From positions 434,001 through 498,000 of the forward strand of contig NZ_FUXP01000001.1 in the NCBI RefSeq assembly GCF_900167055.1: a DNA stretch of 64,000 nt. Direction: 5' to 3'. This DNA is from Lysobacter spongiicola DSM 21749. GTDB lineage: Bacteria > Pseudomonadota > Gammaproteobacteria > Xanthomonadales > Xanthomonadaceae. Shown one piece after another: positions 32,155 to 41,026 of this stretch; position 1 is the first letter of the stretch, and every line of letters starts with the position of its first letter. A program made the translations under genes and the position numbers. The notes beneath the pieces were generated by a model. It ran no database searches and was not told the DNA's origin. It saw only the letters and a list, made by a program, of their open reading frames with translations.

Positions 32155-35100
32155 TCAGGCCGCACCGGCCAGGCGCGTCGCCTCGGCCAGGTCGACCGAG
32201 ACCAGCCGGCTCACGCCGGGCTCGCGCATGGTCACGCCCGACAGCTGCTGCGCCACTTCCATCGTCGCCTTGTTGTGGGTGACGAACAGGAACTGTACCT
32301 GCTCGCTCATCTCGCTGACCATCGCCGCGAGCCGGCCGACGTTGGCATCGTCCAGCGGCGCATCCACCTCGTCGAGCAGGCAGAACGGTGCGGGGTTGAG
32401 CTGGAAGATCGCGAACACCAGCGCCACCGCCGTCATCGCCTTCTCGCCGCCCGACAGCAGCGAGATGTTGGACACGCGCTTGCCGGGCGGGCGCGCCATG
32501 ATCGCCACGCCGGTGTCGAGCAGGTCCTCGCCGGTGAGTTCGAGATAGGCATGGCCGCCGCCGAACAGCCTTGGGTACAGCTGCTGCACGCCCGAATTGA
32601 CCCGGTCGAAGGTGTCCTTGAAGCGGCCGCGGGTTTCCTTGTCGATGCGACGGATGGCGTCCTCCAGCGTCTCCAGCGCGGAGGTCAGGTCGGTGTCCTG
32701 CGCGTCCAGGTATTCCTTGCGCTGCGCCGCCTCGGCATGTTCGGCGATCGCCGCCAGGTTGACCGGTTCCAGCCTGCGCAGCTTGGCGTCGAAGTCATTG
32801 ACGGCCTTTTCCCAGACCGCAGGCTCCATCTCGTCAGTGAGCGTGTTGACCACGTCCTGCAGCACGAAACCGGCTTCGGCCACGGCTTCGGCGAGTGCCT
32901 CGGCCTTGAGTACCAGCGCCTGCTGGTCGAGCCGTCGTTGGCCGATGCCCTCGCGCTGCGCCAGGGCCTGTTCGTCGCGTTGCTGGCGGACCTGCTCGAA
33001 GCGGCGCAGGTCGTTGTCAATGCCGTCCAATGCCGTGCGGGCCGCGGTCAGCTTCTGTTCGCTGAGTACGCGCTGCTCCAGTGCCGCCTGGCGCTGCTGA
33101 TCGAGCTGCTCGACCGGGTCGTCGCCCTCGGCGAGCTGCGCAGACAGTTCGCCCAGGCGTGAATCGAGCTGGCCACGCTGGCCGCCCATGCGGTCAAGTG
33201 CCTGCGCCAGCGAAGCGACCTGCGCGCGCTGCGATTCCAGCGTCAGGGCCAGTGCGTGGGCGGCGTCGCGCGATTCACGGGCCATGCTGCGGGCCTGGTC
33301 GCGGGCTTCGGAAAGCTGCCGGCGCTCGGCGTCCAGCGCCTGCCGGGTGTCCTCCAGCTCGCCCATCCGGGCCACCGCTTCCTCCTGCCGCTGTCGGGCT
33401 TCGCGCGACTGCTCGCGGGCGGCCTCCAGCGTCTCGCCAAGTTGGGCAAGTTCGGCGTCGATTTTCTCGATGCGACCGCGGGCGGAGTCGAGGCGGCCCT
33501 GCTGGCTCTGCAGCTGGCCGGCCAGTTCGGACACGCTGCGGTGCGCCATGTAGAGCGTTCGCTGCGCATCCTCGCGCTGCTGTTCGGCAGCGAGCAGACG
33601 ATCGCGAAGCTGGGTCAGGCGCGACTCCAGCTCCTGCTCGCGGGCCTGCAGGTCCTCGATGCCGGCACGCAGGTCCTTGATCTCGCGCTCCCGCAGCAGC
33701 GCGCCCTGCTGGGCCGCGCCGGACCGCACGACCTGCAGCCAGCCGGCGCCGAGGCGCTCGCCGTCGCGGGTGATGACTGATTCGCCCTCCCCGAGCTGCC
33801 CGATCATGCCGCGGGCGGCGGGCAGGTCCTCGGCCGCATGCAACTTCGACAGCAGGCGACGGATCGCCAGCGGACCACGCACCTTCGCCGCCAGTGAGGT
33901 GGCCGGGAAGTCGGCCGCCTCGTCGCTGGCATCGACCAGCGCCAGGCGCCCGTCGCCAAGGTCGCCAATGGCATCGACCAGCGTTTCCGGGGCATCGACC
34001 AGCACGCCCTCGATCAATTGGCCCAGTGCACCCTCGACGGCATTCTCCCAACCGCTGTCGACCACCAGCTTCTCGCCCACGCGCGCGGCGGAATCAAGGC
34101 CCCGCGCCTGCAGCCAACCCAGCGCGGCCCCCTGCTCCTGGCCCAGCGCCGCATGCTGCAGGGTTTCCAGCGAAGACAGCCGGCCGCGTGCAGCCTGCGC
34201 CTGCTTGCGCGCCTCGGCCAGTTCGGACTGGGTCGAGCGTTGCTGTTCCTGCAACTCGCCGAGTGCGGACTTGCGGGTCTCCAGCGTCTCGGTCAGGTTG
34301 TCCAGCGAGAGCTTCTGGGTTTCGTGCTGCTCCTGCAGCCCTTCGAACGCCTCCGCCAGGGCGTCCAGGTCCAGGCCCGTGCGCTCGGCGGTGAGGGCTT
34401 CGCGTCGGCGGTCGGCATCCATCGCCTGGCGGTCGAGGTGCTCGATGCGGGTGCGCTCGACGTCCGCCGCGCGTGCGGCCTCGGATTGGGCGCGGCTGTG
34501 GCCATCCCAGCGCTGCTGCCAGTCCTGCAGGCGCGCCTCCGCCTCGTGCAGCGTGTCCTGCCGCGCTTCGTCCTCGGCCCGCAACTGTTCCAGGCGCGGC
34601 TCGTCGCGTTCGATCGCCTCGTTGAGCGCGTCCAGCCGCGACTGGTCGCTGCCGATGTGCTGGGCGATCTCGGCCAGCTGGTTCTGCGCCTCGTCCCGTG
34701 CCTTTTGCAGGCGGGTCGCCATCTCGCGCTGGTGCTGGATCTGCTGTTCGATCCGGGCCAGCGCACCGCCGACCTCGTAGCTTTCCGCCTGCGCCTTGTT
34801 GAGTGCGGCGGCAGCCTCTTCGCGGCGGACGCGGCCGGTCTCCAGCTCGCGCTCGGCCTCGCGCTGCTCGGCGATCAGCTGCTGCAGACGGGTTTCCTGC
34901 TGGGCCAGCTTCTCGCGGTGCGTCTGCAGGCGGCGGTCCAGCGCGCGGTGCTCTAGCGCCTTCCATTCGGCGTCCTTGATCCGGCGTTCGGCCTGGATAG
35001 CCTGGTACTGCTCGGCCTGGCGGGCCTGGCGGGCGAGGTGGTCGAGCTGCTTGCCCACCTCCTCGCGCAGGTCGCTCAGGCGGTCCAGGTTCTCACGGGT

Positions 35101-35658
35101 GTGGCGGATGCGGGTCTCGGTCTCCTTGCGGCGCTCCTTGTACTTGGAGATACCGGCAGCCTCCTCCAGGTACACGCGCAGGTCCTCTGGGCGGGCCTCG
35201 ATGATCTGGCTGATCATGCCCTGCTCGATGATCGAGTAGCTGCGCGGGCCGAGGCCGGTGCCCAGGAACAGGTCCGTGATGTCGCGGCGGCGGCACTTGC
35301 CGCCGTTGAGGTAGTACTGGCTCGCACCGTCGCGGCTGACCACGCGCTTGACAGAGATCTCGTTGAACGAAGCGTACTCGCCGGTGATGGTGTGGTCGGA
35401 GTTGTCGAACACCAGCTCGACCATCGCCTGCGAGACCGGCTTGCGGGCCGATGAGCCGGCAAAGATCACGTCCGTCAGCGAGTCACCGCGCAACCGGCTG
35501 GCCGAGCTCTCGCCCATCACCCAGCGCACCGCATCGATGATGTTGGACTTGCCGCAGCCATTGGGGCCCACCACGCCGGTCATGTTGGTCGGCAGGTGGA
35601 GCGTGGTCGGGTCGACGAAGGATTTGAAACCGGACAGCTTGATCGTGGACAGACGCAT
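32155..35658 (-). CDS. smc: Chromosome segregation protein SMC
   Basis: The ATPase of the SMC-ScpAB condensin, which extrudes DNA loops and aligns chromosome arms. It has 1167 residues. The Walker A loop GPNGCGKSN is at residues 31-39. Long coiled coils (about 170-500 and 660-1000) flank a hinge (about 510-640, VGEKLVVDSGWENAVEGALGQL and neighbours). The C-terminal head carries NISLLSGGEKAMTAVAL and FCLLDEVDAPLDDANV. Its kleisin and accessory genes (scpA, scpB) lie 1.8 kb away, facing the other direction. The start matches the family (MRLSTIKLSGFKSF). Confidence 0.97.
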   Translation of the reverse strand: MRLSTIKLSGFKSFVDPTTLHLPTNMTGVVGPNGCGKSNIIDAVRWVMGESSASRLRGDSLTDVIFAGSSARKPVSQAMVELVFDNSDHTITGEYASFNEISVKRVVSRDGASQYYLNGGKCRRRDITDLFLGTGLGPRSYSIIEQGMISQIIEARPEDLRVYLEEAAGISKYKERRKETETRIRHTRENLDRLSDLREEVGKQLDHLARQARQAEQYQAIQAERRIKDAEWKALEHRALDRRLQTHREKLAQQETRLQQLIAEQREAERELETGRVRREEAAAALNKAQAESYEVGGALARIEQQIQHQREMATRLQKARDEAQNQLAEIAQHIGSDQSRLDALNEAIERDEPRLEQLRAEDEARQDTLHEAEARLQDWQQRWDGHSRAQSEAARAADVERTRIEHLDRQAMDADRRREALTAERTGLDLDALAEAFEGLQEQHETQKLSLDNLTETLETRKSALGELQEQQRSTQSELAEARKQAQAARGRLSSLETLQHAALGQEQGAALGWLQARGLDSAARVGEKLVVDSGWENAVEGALGQLIEGVLVDAPETLVDAIGDLGDGRLALVDASDEAADFPATSLAAKVRGPLAIRRLLSKLHAAEDLPAARGMIGQLGEGESVITRDGERLGAGWLQVVRSGAAQQGALLREREIKDLRAGIEDLQAREQELESRLTQLRDRLLAAEQQREDAQRTLYMAHRSVSELAGQLQSQQGRLDSARGRIEKIDAELAQLGETLEAAREQSREARQRQEEAVARMGELEDTRQALDAERRQLSEARDQARSMARESRDAAHALALTLESQRAQVASLAQALDRMGGQRGQLDSRLGELSAQLAEGDDPVEQLDQQRQAALEQRVLSEQKLTAARTALDGIDNDLRRFEQVRQQRDEQALAQREGIGQRRLDQQALVLKAEALAEAVAEAGFVLQDVVNTLTDEMEPAVWEKAVNDFDAKLRRLEPVNLAAIAEHAEAAQRKEYLDAQDTDLTSALETLEDAIRRIDKETRGRFKDTFDRVNSGVQQLYPRLFGGGHAYLELTGEDLLDTGVAIMARPPGKRVSNISLLSGGEKAMTAVALVFAIFQLNPAPFCLLDEVDAPLDDANVGRLAAMVSEMSEQVQFLFVTHNKATMEVAQQLSGVTMREPGVSRLVSVDLAEATRLAGAA

Positions 35659-35818
35659 GCGTCGCGGGAACCTCTGGGCGCGGGGCGCCGCCGTTGGTGC
35701 AGGAAAGGATCAGGAAAACGTGCCAGGCCATTGATTCAACTAGGCGCGTACCTGCCGGAAAACCGGAGCCACAGGCGAGTATAGCGGCCGCTCCGGCACC
35801 CTCGCCGGACGTCCCCTG

Positions 35819-36451
35819 TCACCCGGCCCGGGTACCGAATATCTTGTCGCCCGCGTCGCCGAGGCCGGGCAGGATATAGCCGCGTTCGTCGAGCCGCTCG
35901 TCGATGGAGGCGGTGTAGATCTCGAGGTCCGGATGGACCGCCTCTACCGCCCGCAGCCCTTCCGGCGCGGCCACCAGGAACAGTCCCTTGATGCGGGTCG
36001 CGCCCGCGGCCTTGAGCATGTCGACCGTCGCGATCAGCGTTCCGCCGGTAGCCAGCATCGGATCGAGGATCAGCGCGATGCGGTCTTCCATGTTGCCGAC
36101 CAGCTTCTCGTAGTAGGTCACCGCGCCGAGGGTGGCCTCGTCGCGCTGCAACCCCACCACGCCCACCTTGGCCGCCGGCAGCAGCTCCAGCACGCCCGGC
36201 AGCATGCCCAGCCCCGCCCGGAGGATCGGGACGAGCGTGATCTTGCGGCCCTTGATGCGTTCGATCGCGACGGGTCCCGCCCAGCCCTCGACCTGCACCG
36301 TCTCGGTCTCCAGGTCGGCGGTGGCCTCGTAGGTCAACAGCGTGGCTACTTCGGAGGCGAGCTCGCGGAAGGTCTTGGTGCTGTTGTCGCCCCGCCGCAT
36401 GAGCCCGAGCTTGTGCTGTACCAGCGGATGGCGGACTTCGACGACCTTCAT
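35819..36451 (-). CDS. upp: Uracil phosphoribosyltransferase
   Basis: Pyrimidine-salvage enzyme making UMP from uracil and PRPP. It has 210 residues with the PRPP-binding loop [17 protein letters not shown] (about 129-145) and the uracil-binding end [17 protein letters not shown]. The start at 36451 gives the family N-terminus [19 protein letters not shown]. Its ATG overlaps the stop of the BolA gene by 4 bases, so it is the third gene of a coupled yciI-bolA-upp operon. Confidence 0.96.
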   Translation of the reverse strand: MKVVEVRHPLVQHKLGLMRRGDNSTKTFRELASEVATLLTYEATADLETETVQVEGWAGPVAIERIKGRKITLVPILRAGLGMLPGVLELLPAAKVGVVGLQRDEATLGAVTYYEKLVGNMEDRIALILDPMLATGGTLIATVDMLKAAGATRIKGLFLVAAPEGLRAVEAVHPDLEIYTASIDERLDERGYILPGLGDAGDKIFGTRAG

Positions 36452-36750
36452 TGCCGTGCCGCCTCGTCCGGGGTGCGGGCGACGATCGCGAGCGCATGGA
36501 TGTCGGTCTCCATCAGATTGCCGACCGCCGCATAGACCGCCCGGTGGCGGGCCAGCGGTGCCATGCCCTCGAACGCATCGCTGACCACCTCGACATTGAA
36601 GTGCCCGCGGCCGTCGCGCGCCCCGGCGTGCCCGGCGTGGCGGGCGCTGTCGTCCTCCACCCGCAGGGTGCGCGGCTTGAGCGCTTCGGCGATCGCCAGC
36701 TCGATCGCGGCCACCCGCTCCTCGCGCGGCATCGGGCCACCGCCGCTCAT
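36448..36750 (-). CDS. BolA family protein
   Basis: A 100-residue BolA-fold protein with the diagnostic stretch [27 protein letters not shown]. BolA proteins pair with monothiol glutaredoxins and take part in iron-sulfur and stress regulation. The start at 36750 overlaps the yciI stop (ATGA); an alternative is the internal ATG at residue 7. Coupling to upp is tight at the other end. Which BolA subtype it is cannot be settled from the sequence alone. Confidence 0.92.
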   Translation of the reverse strand: MSGGGPMPREERVAAIELAIAEALKPRTLRVEDDSARHAGHAGARDGRGHFNVEVVSDAFEGMAPLARHRAVYAAVGNLMETDIHALAIVARTPDEAARQ

Positions 36751-37052
36751 GGCAGGACCCGCCGGAACGGACGCACCTCGGTGCGCTCGTACACACCGGC
36801 CTCGACGTAGGGATCGGAGTCGGCCCAGTACCTGGCGTCCTCGAGCGACTCGAACTCCGCAACCACCAGGCTGCCGCTGAAGCCCGCCGGACCGGGATCC
36901 TCGGCATCGATGGCCGGGCACGGACCGGCCAGCAGCAGCCGGCCGGCGTCGCGTAGTGCCTCCAGGCGGGCCAGGTGCCGCGGCCTGGCTTGGGCCCGTT
37001 TGGCCAGGACATCGGCGCCGTCGTAGCCCTCGATCACGTACCACATCGCCAT
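36747..37052 (-). CDS. YciI family protein
   Basis: A 101-residue ferredoxin-like-fold protein of the YciI family: [39 protein letters not shown] and [20 protein letters not shown]. The His in RPRHL and the Asp in DSDPY are the residues usually suspected in catalysis. It is the first gene of the leftward yciI-bolA-upp operon; in many genomes yciI genes neighbour intracellular septation or bolA genes. No reaction is established. Confidence 0.92.
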   Translation of the reverse strand: MAMWYVIEGYDGADVLAKRAQARPRHLARLEALRDAGRLLLAGPCPAIDAEDPGPAGFSGSLVVAEFESLEDARYWADSDPYVEAGVYERTEVRPFRRVLP

Positions 37053-37427
37053 GCCGCGCTCTCCGCCATTACAGGAAGGGCCGGATTGTAGGCCCTGGCG
37101 ACGCTGGACAGCGCATTGCGCAGCCCGTACCCTAGGCCGATCCATCGAGGCCGTGAGCAGAGGCCCGTCGCGACAAGGCAAGCGCCGCCGCGACGATCCG
37201 TGTCCCCCACACACGGCCTGCTGCCCCCCACGGCCCTCGCTCGACATCCTGCAAACCTTGCGCGCCGCCAACCCGGCATGTCGCCCGTGTCGCAGGCCCC
37301 GAGCAGCATCGAACACGCTGTCCGTTGCACCCGGCACACCGTGCGGTTGTCCGCACCCGCCGTTGTCCGGCTTGTCCGGCCCGAACACAGACACTGCAGC
37401 GCCACGGCCCGGAGGGGCCGGCCTCGC
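37053..37427. other. Divergent 375-bp spacer between yciI and scpA, no gene found
   Basis: Reading frames cross this stretch, but none has the composition of the neighbouring proteins or a family match. It must hold the promoters for both the leftward yciI operon and the rightward scpA operon. A small hairpin GTGCGG-TTGT-CCGCAC lies at 37341-37356, followed by two near-copies of TTGTCCGGC. No convincing -35/-10 pair or RNA gene was recognised. Confidence 0.5.
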
Positions 37428-38366
37428 ATGACAAACGACCTCGCGGAAGACGCGACCGATCACAACCAGGGGGCCCCAGCCGGCCCCGCCCAGGCGGAGA
37501 AGCCGGAGCACCCGCAGCAGCAGGAAATGCCGCTGGCGATGGTGCATGGCCAGCCCGTGCTGCAGATCCCGCAGGACCTCTACATCCCGCCGGACGCGCT
37601 GGAAGTCATCCTCGACGCCTTCGAAGGGCCACTGGACCTGCTGCTGTACCTGATCCGCCGGCAGAACCTGGAGATCCTCGACATCCCGGTGGCGGAGATC
37701 ACCCGCCAGTACGTCGATTACATCCAGGCCATGCACATGATGCGGTTCGAGCTGGCCGCCGAGTACCTGGTCATGGCCGCCATCCTGGCCGAGATCAAGT
37801 CACGCATGCTGTTGCCGCGCGCCGCCGAGGAAGAAGGCCTGGAGGAGGACCCGCGTGCCGAGCTGGTGCGCCGCCTGCAGGAGTACGAGCGTTTCAAGAA
37901 GGCCGCCGAAGACATCGACGCCCTGCCCCGCCAGGATCGCGACACCGCGCCGGCGCAGGCCTTCGTGCCGGACCGGGCGTCGGTCAAGCTGCCGCCCGAG
38001 GTCGACCTCAAGGAAATGCTGCTGGCCCTGCACGACGTCTTCAAGCGGGCCGAGCTGTACACCCAGCACGCGATCAAGCGCGAGGCGCTCAGCGTGCGCC
38101 AGCGCATGGGGGAGCTGCTGACCCGGCTCGAGGATGGTGCCTTCCACCGCTTCGAAAGCCTGTTCGAGCCGCGCGAAGGGAAGCTGGGCGTGGTGGTGAC
38201 CTTCCTCGGCCTGCTGACCCTGGCCAAGGAGCAACTGGTCGATATCGTGCAGGAAGGGCCGCTGGCGACGATCTACGTGAAGTCGCTGGCACTGGACGCC
38301 GATCCGTCGGAGATCCAGCTCAGCAGCGAGTTCGACGACGCCGCCAACGATGACGCGCAACCCTGA
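37428..38366 (+). CDS. scpA: Segregation and condensation protein A
   Basis: The kleisin subunit that bridges the SMC heads. It has 312 residues. The N-terminal part binds the SMC neck ([31 protein letters not shown], spread over residues 65-95, then [21 protein letters not shown]), and the C-terminal winged helix has [19 protein letters not shown]. The ATG at 37428 is preceded by GGAGG; the longer upstream reading frame is not protein-like. The first 40 residues are low-complexity (Gln/Pro/Ala). scpB follows by 37 bp. Confidence 0.94.
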   Translation: MTNDLAEDATDHNQGAPAGPAQAEKPEHPQQQEMPLAMVHGQPVLQIPQDLYIPPDALEVILDAFEGPLDLLLYLIRRQNLEILDIPVAEITRQYVDYIQAMHMMRFELAAEYLVMAAILAEIKSRMLLPRAAEEEGLEEDPRAELVRRLQEYERFKKAAEDIDALPRQDRDTAPAQAFVPDRASVKLPPEVDLKEMLLALHDVFKRAELYTQHAIKREALSVRQRMGELLTRLEDGAFHRFESLFEPREGKLGVVVTFLGLLTLAKEQLVDIVQEGPLATIYVKSLALDADPSEIQLSSEFDDAANDDAQP

Positions 38367-38403
38367 CCCGGCCTTGCCGGGCCAACATCGACAAGCAACC
38401 CAC

Positions 38404-39252
38404 ATGGACCAGACCCTGATCACCCGAATCGTCGAGGCTGCCCTGCTCGCGGCCAACCAGCCGCTGACACTGGCCCAGCTCAACGGCCTGTTCCCCGAAG
38501 ACGAACCGGCGCCCGCCGGCAGCGTCGCCCAGGCCATCGAGAGCCTGCAGCAGGCCTGCGAAGACCGCGGCGTGGAGCTGGTGGAACTGGCATCGGGCTT
38601 CCGTTACCAGGTGAAGTCCGACGTGCACCCGTGGGTGGCGCGCCTGTGGACGGAGCGACAGACCCGCTACACCCGCGCCACGCTGGAAACACTGGCGCTG
38701 ATTGCCTACCGGCAGCCGATCACCCGCGGCGAGATCGAACAGGTCCGTGGCGTGGCGGTCAGCAGCAACATCATCAGGTCGCTGGAAGAACGCGAATGGA
38801 TCCGCGTGGTGGGCCACCGTGACGTGCCGGGCAAGCCGGCGCTGTTCGGCACCACCAAGGTCTTCCTCGACTACTTCGGCCTCAAGCGGCTGGACGAGCT
38901 GCCGCCACTGTCGGAGCTCAAGGAGATCGGCGAGCTGGAACCGCAGTTCCAGTTCGACGGCAAGGACGAGGCGCCCCGAACGATCGACGCCGGCGGAATT
39001 TCCGCTGACGCCGATGCCCCCGATGCGCCCGATGCGCCCGATGCCGACCAGGAAGAACACGCGGGAGACGACGACGGCATCGACGTCGCCGCTGGAGAAA
39101 CACCCGATGCCACGCCGGAAGCACCGGCGGCCGAAGCGGACGAATCCGCGCAACCCGACCACGAAGCCGGCGTCGAAGACCCGGACGTGACCGAACAACA
39201 CCAGGAGGACGACGCCATCGTGGCCTCGTCGGAGCAACAGAGAAATGACTGA
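38404..39252 (+). CDS. scpB: Segregation and condensation protein B with acidic tail
   Basis: A dimeric winged-helix partner of ScpA in the SMC complex. It has 282 residues. The tandem winged helices are intact (ITRIVEAALLAANQPLTLAQL, RATLETLALIAYRQPITRGEI, LFGTTKVFLDYFGLKRLDEL). From about residue 195 the protein ends in an acidic, disordered tail with a DAP repeat (DAPDAPDAPDADQEE), absent from short family members. The start at 38404 was chosen over a GC-rich upstream extension. Its 3' end overlaps rluB by 8 bp. Confidence 0.95.
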   Translation: MDQTLITRIVEAALLAANQPLTLAQLNGLFPEDEPAPAGSVAQAIESLQQACEDRGVELVELASGFRYQVKSDVHPWVARLWTERQTRYTRATLETLALIAYRQPITRGEIEQVRGVAVSSNIIRSLEEREWIRVVGHRDVPGKPALFGTTKVFLDYFGLKRLDELPPLSELKEIGELEPQFQFDGKDEAPRTIDAGGISADADAPDAPDAPDADQEEHAGDDDGIDVAAGETPDATPEAPAAEADESAQPDHEAGVEDPDVTEQHQEDDAIVASSEQQRND

Positions 39253-40846
39253 AGAGAAGAACCGCAAGCTGACGCTCAAGCGCGGCAACGACACCGGCAC
39301 CGACGCGCCGCGCATGCAGGAACGCCTGCACAAGGTCCTGGCCCAGGCCGGGCTGGGCTCGCGCCGCGCGCTGGAGCAGCGCATCGCCGACGGCCTGGTC
39401 AAGGTCAACGGCGAAGTGGCGCAGGTCGGCATGTCGATCGGCAGCGGCGACAAGATCGAACTCGACGGGCGCCAGTTCGTCGCCAGCGCCCTGACCGAAC
39501 CATCGCGGGTGCTGATGTACAACAAGCCCGAAGGCGAGGTCACCACGCGTGACGATCCCGAAGGCCGCCCCACCATCTTCGAATCCCTGCCTGCGCTGAA
39601 GGGCGCGCGCTGGATCGCGATCGGGCGCCTGGACATCAACACCACCGGCCTGCTGCTGCTCACCACCGACGGCGAACTGGCGAACGCGCTGATGCACCCA
39701 TCGTTCGAGGTCGAGCGCGAATACGTCTGCCGCGTGCGGGCACCGGAAGGCGAGGATCGCGTCCCCGACAACATCCCCGACCGCCTCAAGCGCGGCGTCG
39801 CCCTCGATGATGGCCCGGCGAAGTTCGACGACATCGAGCGCATTGGTGGCAGCGACTCGCACGACTGGTTCCGGGTGGTGGTCAAGGAAGGCCGCAACCG
39901 CGAGGTCCGGCGCCTGTGGGAATCGCAGGGCTGCCAGGTCAGCCGGTTGAAGCGCATCAAGTACGGCGCCATCGACCTGCCGCGCGAGCTGCTGCGCGGG
40001 CAGTCGCAGGAGCTCGCGCCGGATCGTGTCGAAAAGCTGCGCAACGATCTCGGCCTGGAGGATGGCGCACCGTCGGCCCTGACCCTGCAGCCGGTGATCG
40101 GCCAGCGCAAGGCGAGCAAGTCCACCATCGACCTCACCGGCCGCAGCAGCAGCCAGGGTTACGTCGGCGGCCACGTGACCGCGGCCGACGAAGGCCGTGA
40201 GCTGCGCCGCTTCGACAACGTCCGTGAGGATCGCGGCCGTGGTCGTGGCCGTCCCGGCGGTGGGCGCTCGCCTGGCCTGACCGTGAGCGGCGATGCCGCG
40301 GCCAAGCAGTCGCAGAAGCCGTTCAAGCAGCGCAAGGAGAAGGGCGGCCGCAACCTGCCCGAAGGCAATCCCGCCGCGTTCCGCACCTGGTACGTGCCCG
40401 ATGGCGTGGAGACCGGCCCGAGCGGCCACCGCAACGCCGACGGCCGTGGGCCGAAGAAGCCTTATGGCAACCGGGGTGCAGGCCCCGGTGGCGGCGGACG
40501 TCCCGGTGGCGGCCGTCCGGGCGGCGGCGGTAGCGGCCGGCCGGGCGCTGGCGGCGGTGGCGGTGGACAGAGCCAGCGGGCGCCGCGTCCGTACGGGCAT
40601 CCGGGCAATGCCCCGACCTTCCCGTCCGACCACGCCAACCCCGGCAGCTTCAACCCGTATGGCGACAAGCCGCGCAGCCCCCGCCCCGGCGGCAAGCCGC
40701 CCGGTCGCCCGGGTGGCCCGCGACCGGGTGGGAAGCCCGGCGGGAAGCCCGGCGGAAACCGGCCCGGTGGCAACAAGCCGGGTGGTCCGCGCGGTGGCGG
40801 TCGTCCCGGTGGTGGTGGCGGCAGCCGCGGTCCGCGCGGCGCCTGA
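39245..40846 (+). CDS. rluB: 23S rRNA pseudouridine synthase RluB with long Gly/Arg/Pro-rich tail
   Basis: Converts U2605 of 23S rRNA to pseudouridine. It has 533 residues against about 290 in E. coli. An S4 RNA-binding domain (RLHKVLAQAGLGSRRALEQ) is followed by the RsuA-type catalytic domain with the nucleophile Asp130 in GRLDINTTGLLLLTTDGEL. Residues about 330-533 are a low-complexity RGG/GGxRPGG tail with many PGGKPGG and GGGRPGG units, resembling RNA-binding or phase-separating tails. The start overlaps scpB. A strong terminator follows. Confidence 0.95.
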   Translation: MTEEKNRKLTLKRGNDTGTDAPRMQERLHKVLAQAGLGSRRALEQRIADGLVKVNGEVAQVGMSIGSGDKIELDGRQFVASALTEPSRVLMYNKPEGEVTTRDDPEGRPTIFESLPALKGARWIAIGRLDINTTGLLLLTTDGELANALMHPSFEVEREYVCRVRAPEGEDRVPDNIPDRLKRGVALDDGPAKFDDIERIGGSDSHDWFRVVVKEGRNREVRRLWESQGCQVSRLKRIKYGAIDLPRELLRGQSQELAPDRVEKLRNDLGLEDGAPSALTLQPVIGQRKASKSTIDLTGRSSSQGYVGGHVTAADEGRELRRFDNVREDRGRGRGRPGGGRSPGLTVSGDAAAKQSQKPFKQRKEKGGRNLPEGNPAAFRTWYVPDGVETGPSGHRNADGRGPKKPYGNRGAGPGGGGRPGGGRPGGGGSGRPGAGGGGGGQSQRAPRPYGHPGNAPTFPSDHANPGSFNPYGDKPRSPRPGGKPPGRPGGPRPGGKPGGKPGGNRPGGNKPGGPRGGGRPGGGGGSRGPRGA

Positions 40847-40861
40847 GCACCGGCCGGTAAC

Positions 40862-40890
40862 AAAAAGGGCGCCCATCGGGCGCCCTTTTT
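40862..40890. terminator. Bidirectional intrinsic terminator after rluB
   Basis: A 13-base perfect inverted repeat, AAAAAGGGCGCCC-ATC-GGGCGCCCTTTTT, giving T tails on both strands. It ends scpA-scpB-rluB and, from the other side, backs up the convergent hydrolase gene. Confidence 0.93.
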
Positions 40891-40901
40891 ATGCAGCATT
40901 T

Positions 40902-40976
40902 GTAGGAGCGGCTTCAGCCGCGATCGGATCCAACGGAAGGCGGCCGGCTCTCGATCGCGGCTGAAGCCGCTCCTAC
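40902..40976. repeat. REPIN 6
   Basis: A 75-bp pair of standard arms just after the rluB terminator, in a convergent spacer. It is followed by tail-module copy 3. Confidence 0.93.
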
Positions 40977-41010
40977 GCCCCGAAGGAAGTCCCCTTGGGG
41001 GACAAGAGCC
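40975..41010. repeat. REPIN tail module, copy 3
   Basis: GAAGGAAGTCCCCTTGGGGG then ACAAGAGCC, with mini-hairpin GTCCCC-TTG-GGGGAC. Its first 28 bases are identical to the block inside ligA at 29706-29733. Confidence 0.85.
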
Positions 41011-41026
41011 GTGCGGCGCACCGCAC

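Noticed and set aside
37116-37427. N-terminal extension of ScpA by about 100 residues
   Set aside because: The extension is Arg/Pro/His-rich without homology. A good GGAGG and ATG at 37428 give the usual ScpA length.
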